Below are positions 10,762-20,317 of a stretch of DNA of 32,301 bases, in pieces. Made by a program: the position numbers and the translations under genes. Source of the stretch: Pilatotrama ljubarskyi (Eukaryota; Basidiomycota; Agaricomycetes; Polyporales; Polyporaceae); the NCBI GenBank assembly GCA_022385805.1, contig MU277814.1, positions 1 through 32,301 of the forward strand. The letters are read 5' to 3'. Position 1 is the first letter of the stretch; each line of letters starts with the position of its first letter. The notes beneath the pieces are model-generated. The model ran no database searches. It was not told the origin of the DNA and worked only from the letters and a program-made list of their open reading frames with translations.

Positions 10762-11959
10762 TCAGGCGCCGCCTCTGAGCTTCTTGAATAATGCCCCACC
10801 CCCAGCAGCCACCTTCTCCACGTCGCGACACGTTAAGCTAAACCTCATCCCTCTCTCGAGCTTCCCACCATTTGCGATTGCCTCTTTCTCCGCCTTGCCC
10901 CGCAGCATGTCGAAATTCGCAATCCGCTCCTGCGACGTGCGCCCGTCGGGCGTAAAGATGTCCGCCTGCACCTCGTCGATCCCATGTAGATGTGATGTGT
11001 ACAGCGAGGAGGTCGTGATGACGAGACTGCGAGGCTCGAGGAGCAGCGATAGGACCGGGGTAGGATCGATGGGTCTGCCTGAGCCGGATGCCATCATGGG
11101 CCCTGCCGCTGTGGTCGTCCCTGCGGATTGTTCGGCTTGGGCGGGTGCAGCGTCATCATCGAGCTTGTACTTGTAGTAGTGGAAGACTGTGTGTGAGCCC
11201 ATGGATAGCGTTGCCACAACTGGATGGTACGCGGGACCGTCTTCGTGCGGCTTCATAGCATTGTTGATCAACGAAGCGATAGCTAGAAGTCGGTGGGAGG
11301 ATGTCCTACCATGATGCCTTGGCCAGGCGCATACTGCGAAACGAGCAGTCAGTCTATTAAAGTCTTGAGTAGATGGTGTTGGTGAACTTACTTCGTTCAT
11401 GATGATATGATTGGGTTGTCCATGAGCTGAGCCCTTGAACGCCCCGGTGTCTCGTATGCGGCCGACGATATCAGGACTGTGGCGAGTTCAGCTTAAAGCT
11501 ATCTGAAGAGCTACGGGACTGACTATTGATTCACGAAGGCAGGCATATCTTGAGGAATCAGAGCCTTCTTCGCGGTCAGGTCACCGCCTATGACAACGCC
11601 GGCACTGTGTGAGACGTCCGCAACCTGGAGCCGTCGAAGTTACTTGCCCCATATCTGCAGCCTGCGATGTGCATGACACAATAGACGAGTATCACTTGCC
11701 CTGTCGAGCTTGATTCTATACCTCTCCTCACTGACCTGCGATTTGCGAGACGCTTCCACCATGGTTGCGGAGCTTCATGAATCTATGTACGAGTGACGTC
11801 GCGAGTGAGCATCCCTGACGAAAGAGCCGGGGGAAGTTTATCTCTGAAACAGACTTTTCGTATGAGATACTCTTCCTCCTCTTCGCTCACGAAATCCGGG
11901 ATGTAATAGGTGTTGGATGTTCCGGGAACCAAGTAATCCTCGAGATTGATAGTGCTCAT
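10762..11959 (-). CDS. ALKBH6: ALKBH6-like 2-oxoglutarate/Fe(II) dioxygenase
   Basis: AlkB-family oxygenase; the substrate is not settled, though ALKBH6 relatives have been linked to nucleic-acid demethylation. Seven exons (minus): 11959-11855, 11782-11736, 11661-11648, 11587-11524, 11476-11392, 11333-11310, 11250-10762, giving 275 residues. Starts MSTINLEDYLV. Family landmarks in order: PWWKRLANRRLQIWGG, NHIIMNEYAPGQGIM, the HxD iron ligands in PHEDGP, TLSMGSHTVFHYY, SLLLEPRSL, the distal iron histidine in LHGI, and a C-terminal RFSLTCRDV carrying the 2-oxoglutarate Arg. An Ala/Thr/Gly-rich loop of about 35 residues interrupts the fold after the first iron motif. Intron 3 (11588-11647, 60 nt) appears to be a GC-AG intron, and exon 3 is only 14 nt. 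The start lies about 380 bases from the 3' end of the BAG gene on the same strand. Confidence 0.9.
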
Positions 11960-12342
11960 CGTGCTCGTGGCCAGAAGTGAAGATGGTCACAGCCACCGAA
12001 TAACGCGCCGACGATCCCTCTTCTTTTGATCCTTCCCCAGCAAGTCGATCTACCAGATCGTCGAGCCTTGCACTGATCTTGCTCAGAGATCGAAGTGAGG
12101 CAGCCACGCACAGTGCGGAGTCTCACAGGAAACTTGTCGGGGAGCGGTCTCATAAGAACCTCGACAGGTGAGCACTGCGTGCCCACATAGTTACTTACGA
12201 ACCTTCGCTATCCAATTGTGAGTACAACTCCAGTCTATTATGCTGATACAGCAAAGTACATGCGGAACCCAAATGTACATAGAACCCTATACTGGTACAT
12301 GATCACAGAGCCGGGATACTCTAGCGGTAGGGATGCTAAGGT
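11960..12342. other. Intergenic, promoter of the ALKBH6-like gene
   Basis: Contains the 5' flank of the ALKBH6-like gene and the 3' flank of the BAG gene, both on the minus strand. I see no gene, tRNA or clear repeat. Confidence 0.55.
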
Positions 12343-14781
12343 CTATGCCGCATCGACGTCCGACCATCCGCCGTCGCTCTTCGTCGCATCGGCAGCCTCT
12401 TCTTTGCTGATAATCTCCAACTCGTCCTCTTCTTTAGACTCGTGCTGCTGCGACCGACTCGGCTTCGGCTCGTCAGCGAGCGGCGTCGATGACAGCAAGA
12501 ACGTCTCCGCCGCCACCGCCGCCGACGATGCCTCTGACGGAGCGCGCGTCAGACTCGGAGGTTCTAGGGCTGCATCTACAGGGGATGGCGCGGAGAAGTC
12601 GGCTTCGGCAGTTTGGAAGGTGGCGTCCGTGGCGGAAGAGGTGGCGCGAGTGATGGCTTCGGGGGTGGGGACCGAGGTGGAAGGAAGAGTGGACCGTGCG
12701 GTCGCGAAAGTTGTGTCTGAGGGCTCGGAAGGCGCGAGGGGCGAGACGATCTCCGGAGTCTCAGAGGTACCCTCGCCCTGGACGGAAGCTTCGACCAGAG
12801 AGCTCATAGCCGGAGACGTCTCAGAGAGCGTTGTTGACGCGGAGCACGACGAGTTGACCTGAGTGGAGTCCTCAGATGGGGACGCCTGTGCCGACTCGGT
12901 AGCCGCCGAAGGAGCTTCGACCAGTTCGACGCTGACTGTGTCAGCTTCGGGTGCCTCTATGATTTCGGCGGGCGCCGGGGCTGCTTGTTCAATGGACGCA
13001 GATCCCGCTGCAGATTCATGTGGGACCGAGACTTTGTGGACCGAGAGAACCGGGGAGTGAACGCGGGACGGCTGAGGGGAGTCGACAGGAGAAGGGGTAT
13101 CGACCAAAGCAAAAGAGACCGTGTCCGCTTCCGGGACTTCAGACGTCACAGACGGGCTATGCGTCGACTCGGTAGGTGAATCCGGCTTGACCTCAGGCAC
13201 GACCGTGACGATGACGTCCTCGACAGGAGACGCTGACGCGCTCCGACGGCGCGCCCTCTCCCTCTCCCGACTCCTCTCCCGACTCTCCTCCACGCGACGT
13301 TCGACCGCCTCCAGGGCGCGCTCGACCTCCCTTACGACCTCCTTGCGGCGTCCGCGGACCTCCAAGTCGCCGTTGCTCTCCACCGCGTCGAGTTGCGTGA
13401 GCAACCCGTTCAGCGCGTGCTCGTACGCGTGCACGGGGGTGTTGTTCGCCGTGTACGCGAGCGCCCCAGGCTCGTCTGAGTCGGAGCCGGCGGAGGCAGC
13501 CTCATTGGACACGGGGTTGACGAAGTCGAGGTGCTCGGGGAACTGAAAGGTGGACTCGAGCTTGCGCAGGGCGTCCTCGACGTCCTTGATCTGGGCGAGG
13601 GAGAGCTTGCGTGCGCGACGGGCGTGGTAGAACTTTAGGAGCTTCTCAGCAACGGCGGGCGGGAGAGCAGGGGTCCGGTGTAGGTGCACGGCTTCGACAG
13701 GGGTGGACTCGGCGGCCGCCGGTGCGGAGGGGGTAGCAGGGGCACGAGAAGAGGGCGAAGAAGCGGGCTTGCTCTCGCGCTTGGAAGTGGAGGGACCAGC
13801 GACATGCGGGGCACTTTCATGACGGGGGTCGTCGAAGATGTCGGAGTAGAGCCTTACGAGCGATTCCTGAACGTCGGGGTCGGTCTCGCTACGAATACGC
13901 GCTTCCAATTCCTCCTTGAACGAGGGAGCTTGCTCGGACTGCTGAGGGGCTGGCGAGGGAGCGGTAGCGGCTGGAGCTTCTTTGGGGGCATCGACGGCCT
14001 TGCCCTTACCCTTCACATCGGCAGGCTTCGACGGAGCAGCCGGGGCAGATGGAACGGAGAACTGAGAGAGGAAGCCCTCGAAGGCAGCGCGAAGGTCATC
14101 TTCGGCAATGTCATTCGCGCGACACTCGTGCAAACGGTGAACTTCACATGGGGAAGGCCGTTGAACAAGTGCGCGGGCCTGGGAGAGCGGTGTAAGACAA
14201 CAGACCTGGCCGTCGTGGCGATGGGAGATACACACCTTCTGAGTAGGCTTGGAATCCTCAGAGATGACCGTGGTCAGGGCAAGGAAAGCGAGGATCGCTT
14301 CCTCCTCCTTTTCCCGCTGTGCTTCCACGTAGGCGCGGCGACGACGGTCTACCTCCTCGCGGCGCTTGGCCTCCGCGAGAGCGCGTGCGCGCTGTGCCTC
14401 GCGTTGACGGGCGAGGAGAGCACGTTGCCGCTGCTCCTCCCTTCGTACGCTGAACGACAGCTCTTCGATGGCGCAAGAGGACGTTCGTCGAACCGGAGCG
14501 TACGAGGTGGGACGAACATAAGCGGCGATGAGCCGGGACTGCTCGCGGTAGTACTTGTCGAGAGCTGCCTGACGACGAGCGGCCTCCTGCGAATATTGCT
14601 GACGCTGGGCTTGCTCGCGCTGCTGCTCGATGGCTTGCAGGCGAGCCTGGGCTGCCGCGTACTCCTGAGCTGCGCGCTCAGCTACGGCGTCGAAGTAGTC
14701 GACCTCCGAGTACATCGCCGGCGCACGCGCACGGTAGGCGTAGGACGGGGGGTGGGCTGGCACGGGTGTGAGGACCAACAT
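12343..14781 (-). CDS. BAG-domain co-chaperone-like protein
   Basis: Probable Hsp70 nucleotide-exchange co-chaperone. Exons (minus): 14781-14236 and 14178-12343, giving 793 residues. It starts MLVLTPVPAHPP. Residues about 30-165 are a highly charged Gln/Arg/Glu/Ala helix, likely coiled coil. After disordered Pro/Ala/Ser linkers come a basic FYHARRARKLSLAQIKDVEDALRKLE-type helix (about 360-395) and then the BAG-like three-helix segment (about 418-480, from AYEHALNGLLTQLDAVE to LEAVERRVEE). The last 300 residues are acidic, Ser/Thr/Pro/Glu-rich and contain two copies of a PEADTVSxxLV repeat. The 57-nt stretch 14179-14235 has good splice borders, is in frame and stop-free, and encodes an odd Cys/His-rich segment. 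I treat it as an intron; if retained the protein is 812 residues. The BAG call rests on the helical pattern and layout, so it is less certain than the gene itself. Confidence 0.75.
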   Translation of the reverse strand: MLVLTPVPAHPPSYAYRARAPAMYSEVDYFDAVAERAAQEYAAAQARLQAIEQQREQAQRQQYSQEAARRQAALDKYYREQSRLIAAYVRPTSYAPVRRTSSCAIEELSFSVRREEQRQRALLARQREAQRARALAEAKRREEVDRRRRAYVEAQREKEEEAILAFLALTTVISEDSKPTQKVCISHRHDGQVCCLTPLSQARALVQRPSPCEVHRLHECRANDIAEDDLRAAFEGFLSQFSVPSAPAAPSKPADVKGKGKAVDAPKEAPAATAPSPAPQQSEQAPSFKEELEARIRSETDPDVQESLVRLYSDIFDDPRHESAPHVAGPSTSKRESKPASSPSSRAPATPSAPAAAESTPVEAVHLHRTPALPPAVAEKLLKFYHARRARKLSLAQIKDVEDALRKLESTFQFPEHLDFVNPVSNEAASAGSDSDEPGALAYTANNTPVHAYEHALNGLLTQLDAVESNGDLEVRGRRKEVVREVERALEAVERRVEESRERSRERERARRRSASASPVEDVIVTVVPEVKPDSPTESTHSPSVTSEVPEADTVSFALVDTPSPVDSPQPSRVHSPVLSVHKVSVPHESAAGSASIEQAAPAPAEIIEAPEADTVSVELVEAPSAATESAQASPSEDSTQVNSSCSASTTLSETSPAMSSLVEASVQGEGTSETPEIVSPLAPSEPSDTTFATARSTLPSTSVPTPEAITRATSSATDATFQTAEADFSAPSPVDAALEPPSLTRAPSEASSAAVAAETFLLSSTPLADEPKPSRSQQHESKEEDELEIISKEEAADATKSDGGWSDVDAA

Positions 14782-14858
14782 CGTAGAGCAGAGGTGTGGT
14801 GGAGAGTGAAGGTATGAGAGAGAGAGGAAGTTACTTTCGTTGGCAACTCGGCGACTGG

Positions 14859-14866
14859 CCTTTATA
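14859..14866 (-). promoter_or_regulatory. TATA box of the BAG-domain gene
   Basis: On the minus strand the sequence reads TATAAAGG, about 80 bases before the start codon, a good core promoter position. Confidence 0.55.
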
Positions 14867-15083
14867 CGAGTCGCGGTCGCGCTTGGTCAGCGTCGAGGCA
14901 GGACGCGTACGCCCGACGCGTGTCCCCCTTGAGTCATCGCGCGCGGAGGGAGACGTGTCCCGACTGCGCGCGCACTGTCCGGGATGTTGCAGAATGCGCT
15001 GGAGCATAACCAAACTTAGTAATACGCCACAAACGGCAACATCAGCAACACTCGGAGGCGCGAGAAAACGCTAGAACGCCGCG

Positions 15084-15092
15084 ATCACGTGA
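15084..15092. promoter_or_regulatory. Cbf1-type ATCACGTGA site upstream of the BAG gene
   Basis: A perfect ATCACGTGA lies about 300 bases upstream of the BAG gene start. It matches the extended Cbf1 consensus. Whether it is bound is inference. Confidence 0.35.
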
Positions 15093-15634
15093 CAGGCGTA
15101 GAATACACCGGAGTCGCGTCCAGGTCCAACCACCGTCGATTGGATGGACAGCCTTCGCCCGCAGTATGAGTGGGAGAGTACGAAAGAAGGTGAAGAGGAG
15201 ACGTGCTACGCACGCTATGAGCCTCGAGGCGATCCTCCTACAGGTGCAAACAGCAGCAAATATCAAGCCATGGGCTCGCACAACGTCAATTGCTTGACCT
15301 TCAGTCTCCCTGCAAGCAGTAGCGCGGTACGCGTCGTCGAGTGGATGAAGGCATTCATCGAGGGTATGCACATAGTTCCAGTCACGGTGGTACCGATATG
15401 TCAGGCACCATGTAAACCAACAGACAACCACAGCGGTCTGCTGGCTGAAACGATGCCCTCATGCGAAATTATCGATCTTCCCCGCATTAGTAACTCCGGT
15501 CGTCCATTGGCTGGGACGTGGAGCAGTTGTCGGGGTGGCAGATAGCCATGTTATACACAGGCCGCTCTAGCAGTCATGCTCGTCCGAACTAACGTTTCTA
15601 TGCTGCAAGCTGACGATACATTGTGGCGTCGTGT

Positions 15635-16620
15635 TCACCAGCCCTACACGGAGGTTAGCAATTCAGATGCGTCGCACCGGGCGAAGACTCACCAGTCCAG
15701 CAAATAAGCGGATGTCGGCATGAGTCTCATACTGTCCGCTCTCGGCGCTATTTACCTTCACCACATCGAACTTGCCCTCCTCCGCATTCCAATGGAAAAT
15801 GCGCTTCACACCCGCCCACCTGCACCACTCGAGACACCTCCAACACGGCTTCGCGCTCCCCATCCCGTTCTTCGTGAAACGCGCGACGTAGATGTCCGCC
15901 CCGTTCGCACGTGGGTCACGACGCCGCGCGTCCCAGAGCTTGTCCGCCTCCTTGAGCTGACAACTGCGGGACGCCGTTCTGGCGGACGCGGGGATGCCGC
16001 ACGAGGACGTGGAAGAGCGAGGCGAAGGACCCTCACTACCACTCCCGTCCTCGCTGCCGCTACTGCCGCCACCCAAGACTGGACTCGGACTCGAACTCGA
16101 GGAATTCCGACTCGTGCTCCGCTGACGCCGTTTGTTCTTCGCCTTCATTGGTTTAGAGCTCCCAGTCGCTGTCGTCGTCGGACCGGTAGTCGTGCTCGGA
16201 GGGATAGTCGGAGAAGCGGGTGGGCCCTGAAAGACACTTCTCGGGGCCCGCAGCCCCTTTTGACCCTTTTGTTCGAGGTTCTGGAGGTGTGGCCGGTGGA
16301 ACCCGACGCTCCATGCCTTGAACCTGCGTCTTGAACGACGGGGACATCCCCGTCAGGCTGAAGATGGCGTGCATCTCCGCATGCATAGAGACGGGCTGAA
16401 CCACGTCAGTGTGGCGAACGTGCCAGGCCAAGTATGCAAAACGAACCTTGCGGTGGCCATGCGTTCTGACTTCTGAGCCATCATAGTGGGGACGGTGATG
16501 GTTGTATCCCGACGAGATGACTTTGCCACCCTTGACCATGACCGCTCCCAATGTGAAGCACATGGGACTCTTTGACGCGGCCTCCGCACACTGCGATAGG
16601 TAAAACTGGGTCTTGTTCAT
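15635..16620 (-). CDS. Cytidine/dCMP deaminase-like zinc protein with a long insert
   Basis: Predicted zinc-dependent deaminase of the cytidine-deaminase-like superfamily; the natural substrate is unknown. Exons (minus): 16620-16447, 16395-16324, 16226-15693, 15643-15635, giving 262 residues. It starts MNKTQFYLSQCAEAASKSPM, runs through GAVMVKGGKVISSGYNHHRPHYDG, and carries the zinc/proton-shuttle motif HAE (63-65) and PCWRC (209-213). It ends DIRLFAGLGW. The last exon is nine bases (Gly-Trp-stop), reached by a clean 49-nt intron. The insert between the two zinc motifs (about 83-170) is Pro/Thr/Ser-rich with a basic patch KAKNKRRQR, possibly a nuclear signal. Intron 1 (16396-16446, 51 nt) is in frame and stop-free. 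Intron 2 (16227-16323, 97 nt, donor GTTCAA) is the least certain join; it is needed to keep the frame open. Confidence 0.8.
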
Positions 16621-16981
16621 GGTGGGTCGTATGCGAGGTAGAAAAGCTGATGGGCACACGATAAGCTGCATACTCGCAGACGCCACCCCAGTTGCTTACA
16701 TCCAGACAGTTTATGTCGGAAATTGTTGCGACGTACGCGACACAGCGTCGAGGATATCGAGACGAGCGAGGAGACCGACGAAGTCGAGTTAGAGCAAGTT
16801 CGAGTCGGATGAAACGAGGGCGAACATGAGGATGATGTCAAGAAATACCGTCGTCGCCCAAGGCCTGCCCTGAACATGGTCACGGGACCCCATAAAATTC
16901 ATGATCGCGTCGGGCGCTTTTCTGCACGCTCTTCGTCCATCGATCGTCCCGTCCTCCTCCAAAACTTCTCCTTCGTCCACC
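16621..16981. promoter_or_regulatory. Bidirectional promoter: deaminase-like (-) and eEF1B (+)
   Basis: Only 361 bases separate two divergent start codons. A TATA-like CATAAAATT (16891-16899) lies about 85 bases before the eEF1B start. Upstream in-frame ATGs exist on the deaminase side, but MNKTQ is the natural family start. The strong translation-factor promoter may influence its neighbour. Confidence 0.5.
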
Positions 16982-18043
16982 ATGTCTGCCGACCTCGCGA
17001 AGCTCGAGTCCCACCTCGCTACCCGCTCCTACGTCGAGGGGTGAGTATCTTCCCATTTTTTGGCGTCGAGAGACGTCTTTCGTGATGAATGCAACGCTAT
17101 GGTCCGTGTTTCCAAGAAGCGACTAGACACCGCTGCTCAAGCATGCCGACAACTACTTTTACCTAGCCTTCTGATACATATTGCATCTCACAAGATTGAG
17201 ATGGACGCGACTGCTGACATGCGATTCTCTCTGCAGGTACACTCCCTCCCAGGCCGATGTGGCCGTCTTCAAGGCAATCGCCTCGGCGCCCGACGCGTCT
17301 GCCTACCCCCACGTCTCCCGCTGGTACAACCACATCAAGTCCTACTCTTCGGAGTTCGACTCCCTCTCTGGCTCTAGCAAGGCTGGCGAGGCCTTCCTCG
17401 GCGGTGCTTCTGCCCCCACTGCTGAGAAGAAGGAAGAGGACGACGACGACGTCGACCTCTTTGGTTCTGATGACGAGGAGGATGCCGAGGCCGAGCGCAT
17501 CAAGGCTGAGCGTGTCGCCGCATACAACGCGAAGAAGTCCGCTAAGCCCAAGACTGTCGCCAAGGTGAGTTTTACTTGCGCTCATAGGCGGTCTACGTCG
17601 GCTTGTTGTAGTTCCCATGTACATTGATACACTTGGGAACACGACGTTAACATACCTCGCTATCAGTCCGTCGTGACCTTCGAGGTGAAGCCTTGGGATG
17701 ATGAGACCGACATGGCCAAGCTCGAGGAGGCCGTCCGATCCATTGAAATGCCCGGTCTGGTCTGGGGTGCCAGCAAGCTTGTCCCCATCGGCTACGGTAT
17801 CCGCAAGCTCCAGATCACCCTCGTCGTTGGTACGTAAAGAATCTTCAGCACGCATAGGGCTTAGTTCTGACGACCTTCGTTCCTTGCAGAGGATGAGCTG
17901 GTTTCTCTCGACGAGCTCCAGGAGAAGGTCGCCGAGTTTGACGAGTACGTCCAGAGCTCTGATATCGCTGCTATGCAGAGTAAGTCTACTCCTTGTAGAG
18001 TATGTTTGAATGGGTCTTTGACGTTGGTGACACAGAGCTCTAA
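16982..18043 (+). CDS. EFB1: Translation elongation factor eEF1B alpha (EF-1 beta)
   Basis: Nucleotide exchange factor that reloads eEF1A with GTP during elongation in the cytosol. Exons 16982-17040, 17237-17564, 17667-17829, 17890-17979, 18036-18043, giving 215 residues, the normal family size. The N-terminal GST-C-like part ([30 protein letters not shown]) is followed by the acidic linker [17 protein letters not shown], which holds the conserved LFGSDDEE motif. The C-terminal exchange domain carries [35 protein letters not shown] and the end [10 protein letters not shown]. The start has an excellent context (CCACCATGTC). Intron 1 is long (196 nt) and directly follows the first 20 codons, as often seen in highly expressed fungal genes. 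The last exon is eight bases. Confidence 0.97.
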
Positions 18044-18731
18044 ACGCCTCTTTGTTTGTTCTCTCTGGGTATCCGGATGTATCGTGGTGGTGTATGGAAG
18101 GCAAAAAGCAGTAAACTCCCTTGTTGTAACGATCTATAGACAGCAGTGTACCATTCACCTCCCTGGATATAGCATGAGGCGTAGTCGCTTGATCGATGTA
18201 CAAGGCAGATGTCGTGATGTGCAAGACGTCGAAAACGGCGAGTGATCTCGCGCTCTAGGCTGCTGCAGTGGTGCGTGGTACTGTATGACCTTCGTACATC
18301 TACCGTCCGCTGCCCAGTAGACATATGCGCAGGCGTCATCTTTCCACCCCGTGCACGTTAGAGACGAGGCAGAAGACGAGCGTTCGAGCCGCAAGAGTTC
18401 TGAGTACCCTCCCCAGCTCGTGGCAAGCGCACGCATGCATGTGACCGTCTTCTCTCAATTGCTCAGCAGGTCACCCAATTTCCACCTATTCTAGCGCACC
18501 CGTGCCTCTGTCAGGTTCGGATTCTGCGCTCTCATGACCCCCTGCCGGGATTGATGGCTCGCCCAGGCTAGGGCATCCGTGATGTGCAGCTTCCCACCGT
18601 CGCCTTCGGCCTCCTGTCCAAAGAATGGTCAGCCAGCGTTTCCTCGGGTGTATATAATTGTCGCATTCGCGACCATACCCTATCTCCCAGCCTTTTGACT
18701 GTCCCGTTGGATCGATTGCACGCAACTCAGC
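18044..18731. other. Intergenic, promoter of the HD-domain gene
   Basis: Contains the 3' flank of eEF1B and the promoter of the next gene. No further gene, RNA gene or repeat is evident. Confidence 0.55.
18651..18657 (+). promoter_or_regulatory. TATA box of the cyanamide-hydratase-like gene
   Basis: TATATAA about 75 bases upstream of the start codon, the expected position for a short 5' UTR. Confidence 0.6.
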
Positions 18732-19783
18732 ATGTCATCCGAGGACTGGAAACTTTACGGTTTCGCGCCGGTCCCGCGCGACCCCGACATCCTGTTCAAG
18801 GACCATCCCACCGCATCCGGGCCGAGTCCCAAACAGGACCCGTTCATCGCGGATGACTTCCCACTGCCCGACAGTCCCCTTGTGCGCGAGGTGCGCGCGT
18901 TTGCCCAGGTGCGGGTTCCTGCGTATCTGGAGAGGTGTCAGAGTGAATGCGTAACTCGTAGAAAGAGCTGGACGAGCAGACGTTCAACCATAGCAATCGC
19001 GTCTTCGTCTATGGTACGCTGCCGACCCGCCCAACTGGACTGTAGCATTGACGCATCTCGCAGGCTCCGCGCTGGTGAAGACGCACTTCCCCGAGTGGAA
19101 GTACCACGAGACACCGACTGCAGTGGAGACGTACGCGCTTTCGTGCCTATTGCACGATATCGGGACGGCGGAGAAGTTCCTTGCCACGACGCATATGTCC
19201 TTCGAGTTCAAGGGCGCGATCGTTGCTCGCGACCTCATTCTCTCCCTTGGAGGGCCCGAGAGCGAGGCAGATAGCGTGTGCGATGCGATCATTCGGCACC
19301 AGGACATCTTCGTCAAGGGGTGAGTGCTCTGGAGTCTCGGTCAGGAGATGGAGGGATTACCGACCATATGTCGCAGGGGCAATATCACTATGGTCGGACA
19401 GATCTTACAGCTCGCGACCATCCTTGGTAGGCCTCAGGACTATTCAGCGGTTGCGCATACTGACCTTTGCGGCGACCATCATTTCCAACAGACAACGTCG
19501 GATTGTAAGCCTCTCAGCCATCTTGATGCTTCGCACACCCATATTGAGAGCTCTCCAATCCAGGCGCGCGAACCTGATCCATCCCCGTCTCATCGAGACA
19601 ACGACGGCGAAATTCCCTCGGAAAGGCTGGTCGGAGCACTTTGCCCGGGTTATCGAGAAGGAGCTCACGCTCAAACCGTGGTGCCACACTACGACGTTCG
19701 AGGTGCCGAACTGGAAGACGGGTGTGCAGAGCAACTTCGCGACGGATGTGCGGGGTAATGAAGTCATGCGGCCCTTCGACTAG
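18732..19783 (+). CDS. Cyanamide-hydratase-like HD-domain protein
   Basis: HD-superfamily metal hydrolase fold of the cyanamide hydratase group (cyanamide + water to urea). Exons 18732-18908, 18962-19013, 19064-19319, 19377-19426, 19492-19504, 19564-19783, giving 255 residues, close to the usual family size. Metal ligands are visible in order: His69 in FNHSNRVFVYG, His107-Asp108 in CLLHDIGT, the His of IIRHQDIF and the Asp of ILDNVG. The C-terminal part has LIHPRLIETTTAKFPRKGW and FARVIEKELTLKPWCHTT, also typical. Exon 5 is just 13 nt, and joining it gives the family stretch LATILDNVGL. The first intron (53 nt) is chosen because it brings AFAQ next to KELDEQTFNHS. Activity on cyanamide is a family inference; some relatives act on other nitrile-like substrates. 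Confidence 0.82.
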
Positions 19784-20017
19784 GGTGTCGAATTGCGTGA
19801 GGAGGGAGAGGGAGGAAGAGTACCATCAGGTGTTATGGGGAAAGGAAACTTGTATGAACCGAGATACAGTATGTTACCAGTGGTGATACGAGTCGCCGTA
19901 GTTCGACAGGACTGCAAACGAGCTTTATGTGTAAGGCATTGAGACATTCCGTAGCCTGACATACCACCGCAGAGGCTGCCTGGCCGGGTGCAAGACGACC
20001 TTTCCTGGGGCCTGCCA

Positions 20018-20048
20018 CTCGGGCTGAGCGAGAAGACCTCAGCCCGAG
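20018..20048. repeat. Perfect 11-bp inverted repeat (hairpin)
   Basis: CTCGGGCTGAG and its exact complement CTCAGCCCGAG flank a nine-base spacer. It lies in the promoter of the downstream secreted-protein gene. It could be a dimeric factor site or a transposon relic. Confidence 0.7.
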
Positions 20049-20082
20049 CCTGAGGCTGCAGTACATACATGTGCTCGAGCCT

Positions 20083-20094
20083 GGGCCTAGGCCC
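20083..20094. repeat. Perfect 12-bp palindrome GGGCCTAGGCCC
   Basis: A perfect palindrome 34 bases after the hairpin, in the same GC-rich promoter block. Function unknown. Confidence 0.7.
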
Positions 20095-20317
20095 GCCAGC
20101 CGCCAAAAGCGGCGAGGGCGTACCGATGTGCGACTGGTAGTGGAAGCGCCAGCCACCCATGTGCCAAGCCGGGCTTTGTTTGTACATGTTGTCCTAGCGA
20201 CGCTGAACAAGTCTTGTCCGTCCCCGACCTGCCCCAGTTCGCCATTCTTTTCTCCCCCGCCGTCGTCGTCGACTCTAAAGAACTCGTCCGCTCCTTGCGT
20301 ATCCTATCCACTTCGCC

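Larger units (their letters stand above)
14782..15634. other. Intergenic, promoter of the BAG-domain gene
   Basis: No gene is supported. It holds the TATA box of the BAG gene, a CCCCT stress-element-like pentamer (14925-14929) and a Cbf1-type ATCACGTGA. The remaining half toward the deaminase gene shows nothing notable. Confidence 0.55.
19784..20317. other. Intergenic with GC-rich inverted repeats
   Basis: No gene is supported. The stretch 20010-20100 is dense in inverted repeats listed separately, about 220-300 bases upstream of the next start codon. I see no clear TATA box for that gene. Confidence 0.55.

Noticed and set aside
13684..14817. Plus-strand frame of 377 codons
   Set aside because: It is antisense to the BAG-domain gene. 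It follows from GC-rich codon use on the opposite strand and has a Gly/Arg/Leu-rich, domain-free translation.
17163..18224. Minus-strand frame of 353 codons
   Set aside because: Antisense to eEF1B, crossing its exons and introns alike, with no domain. The eEF1B model is certain.
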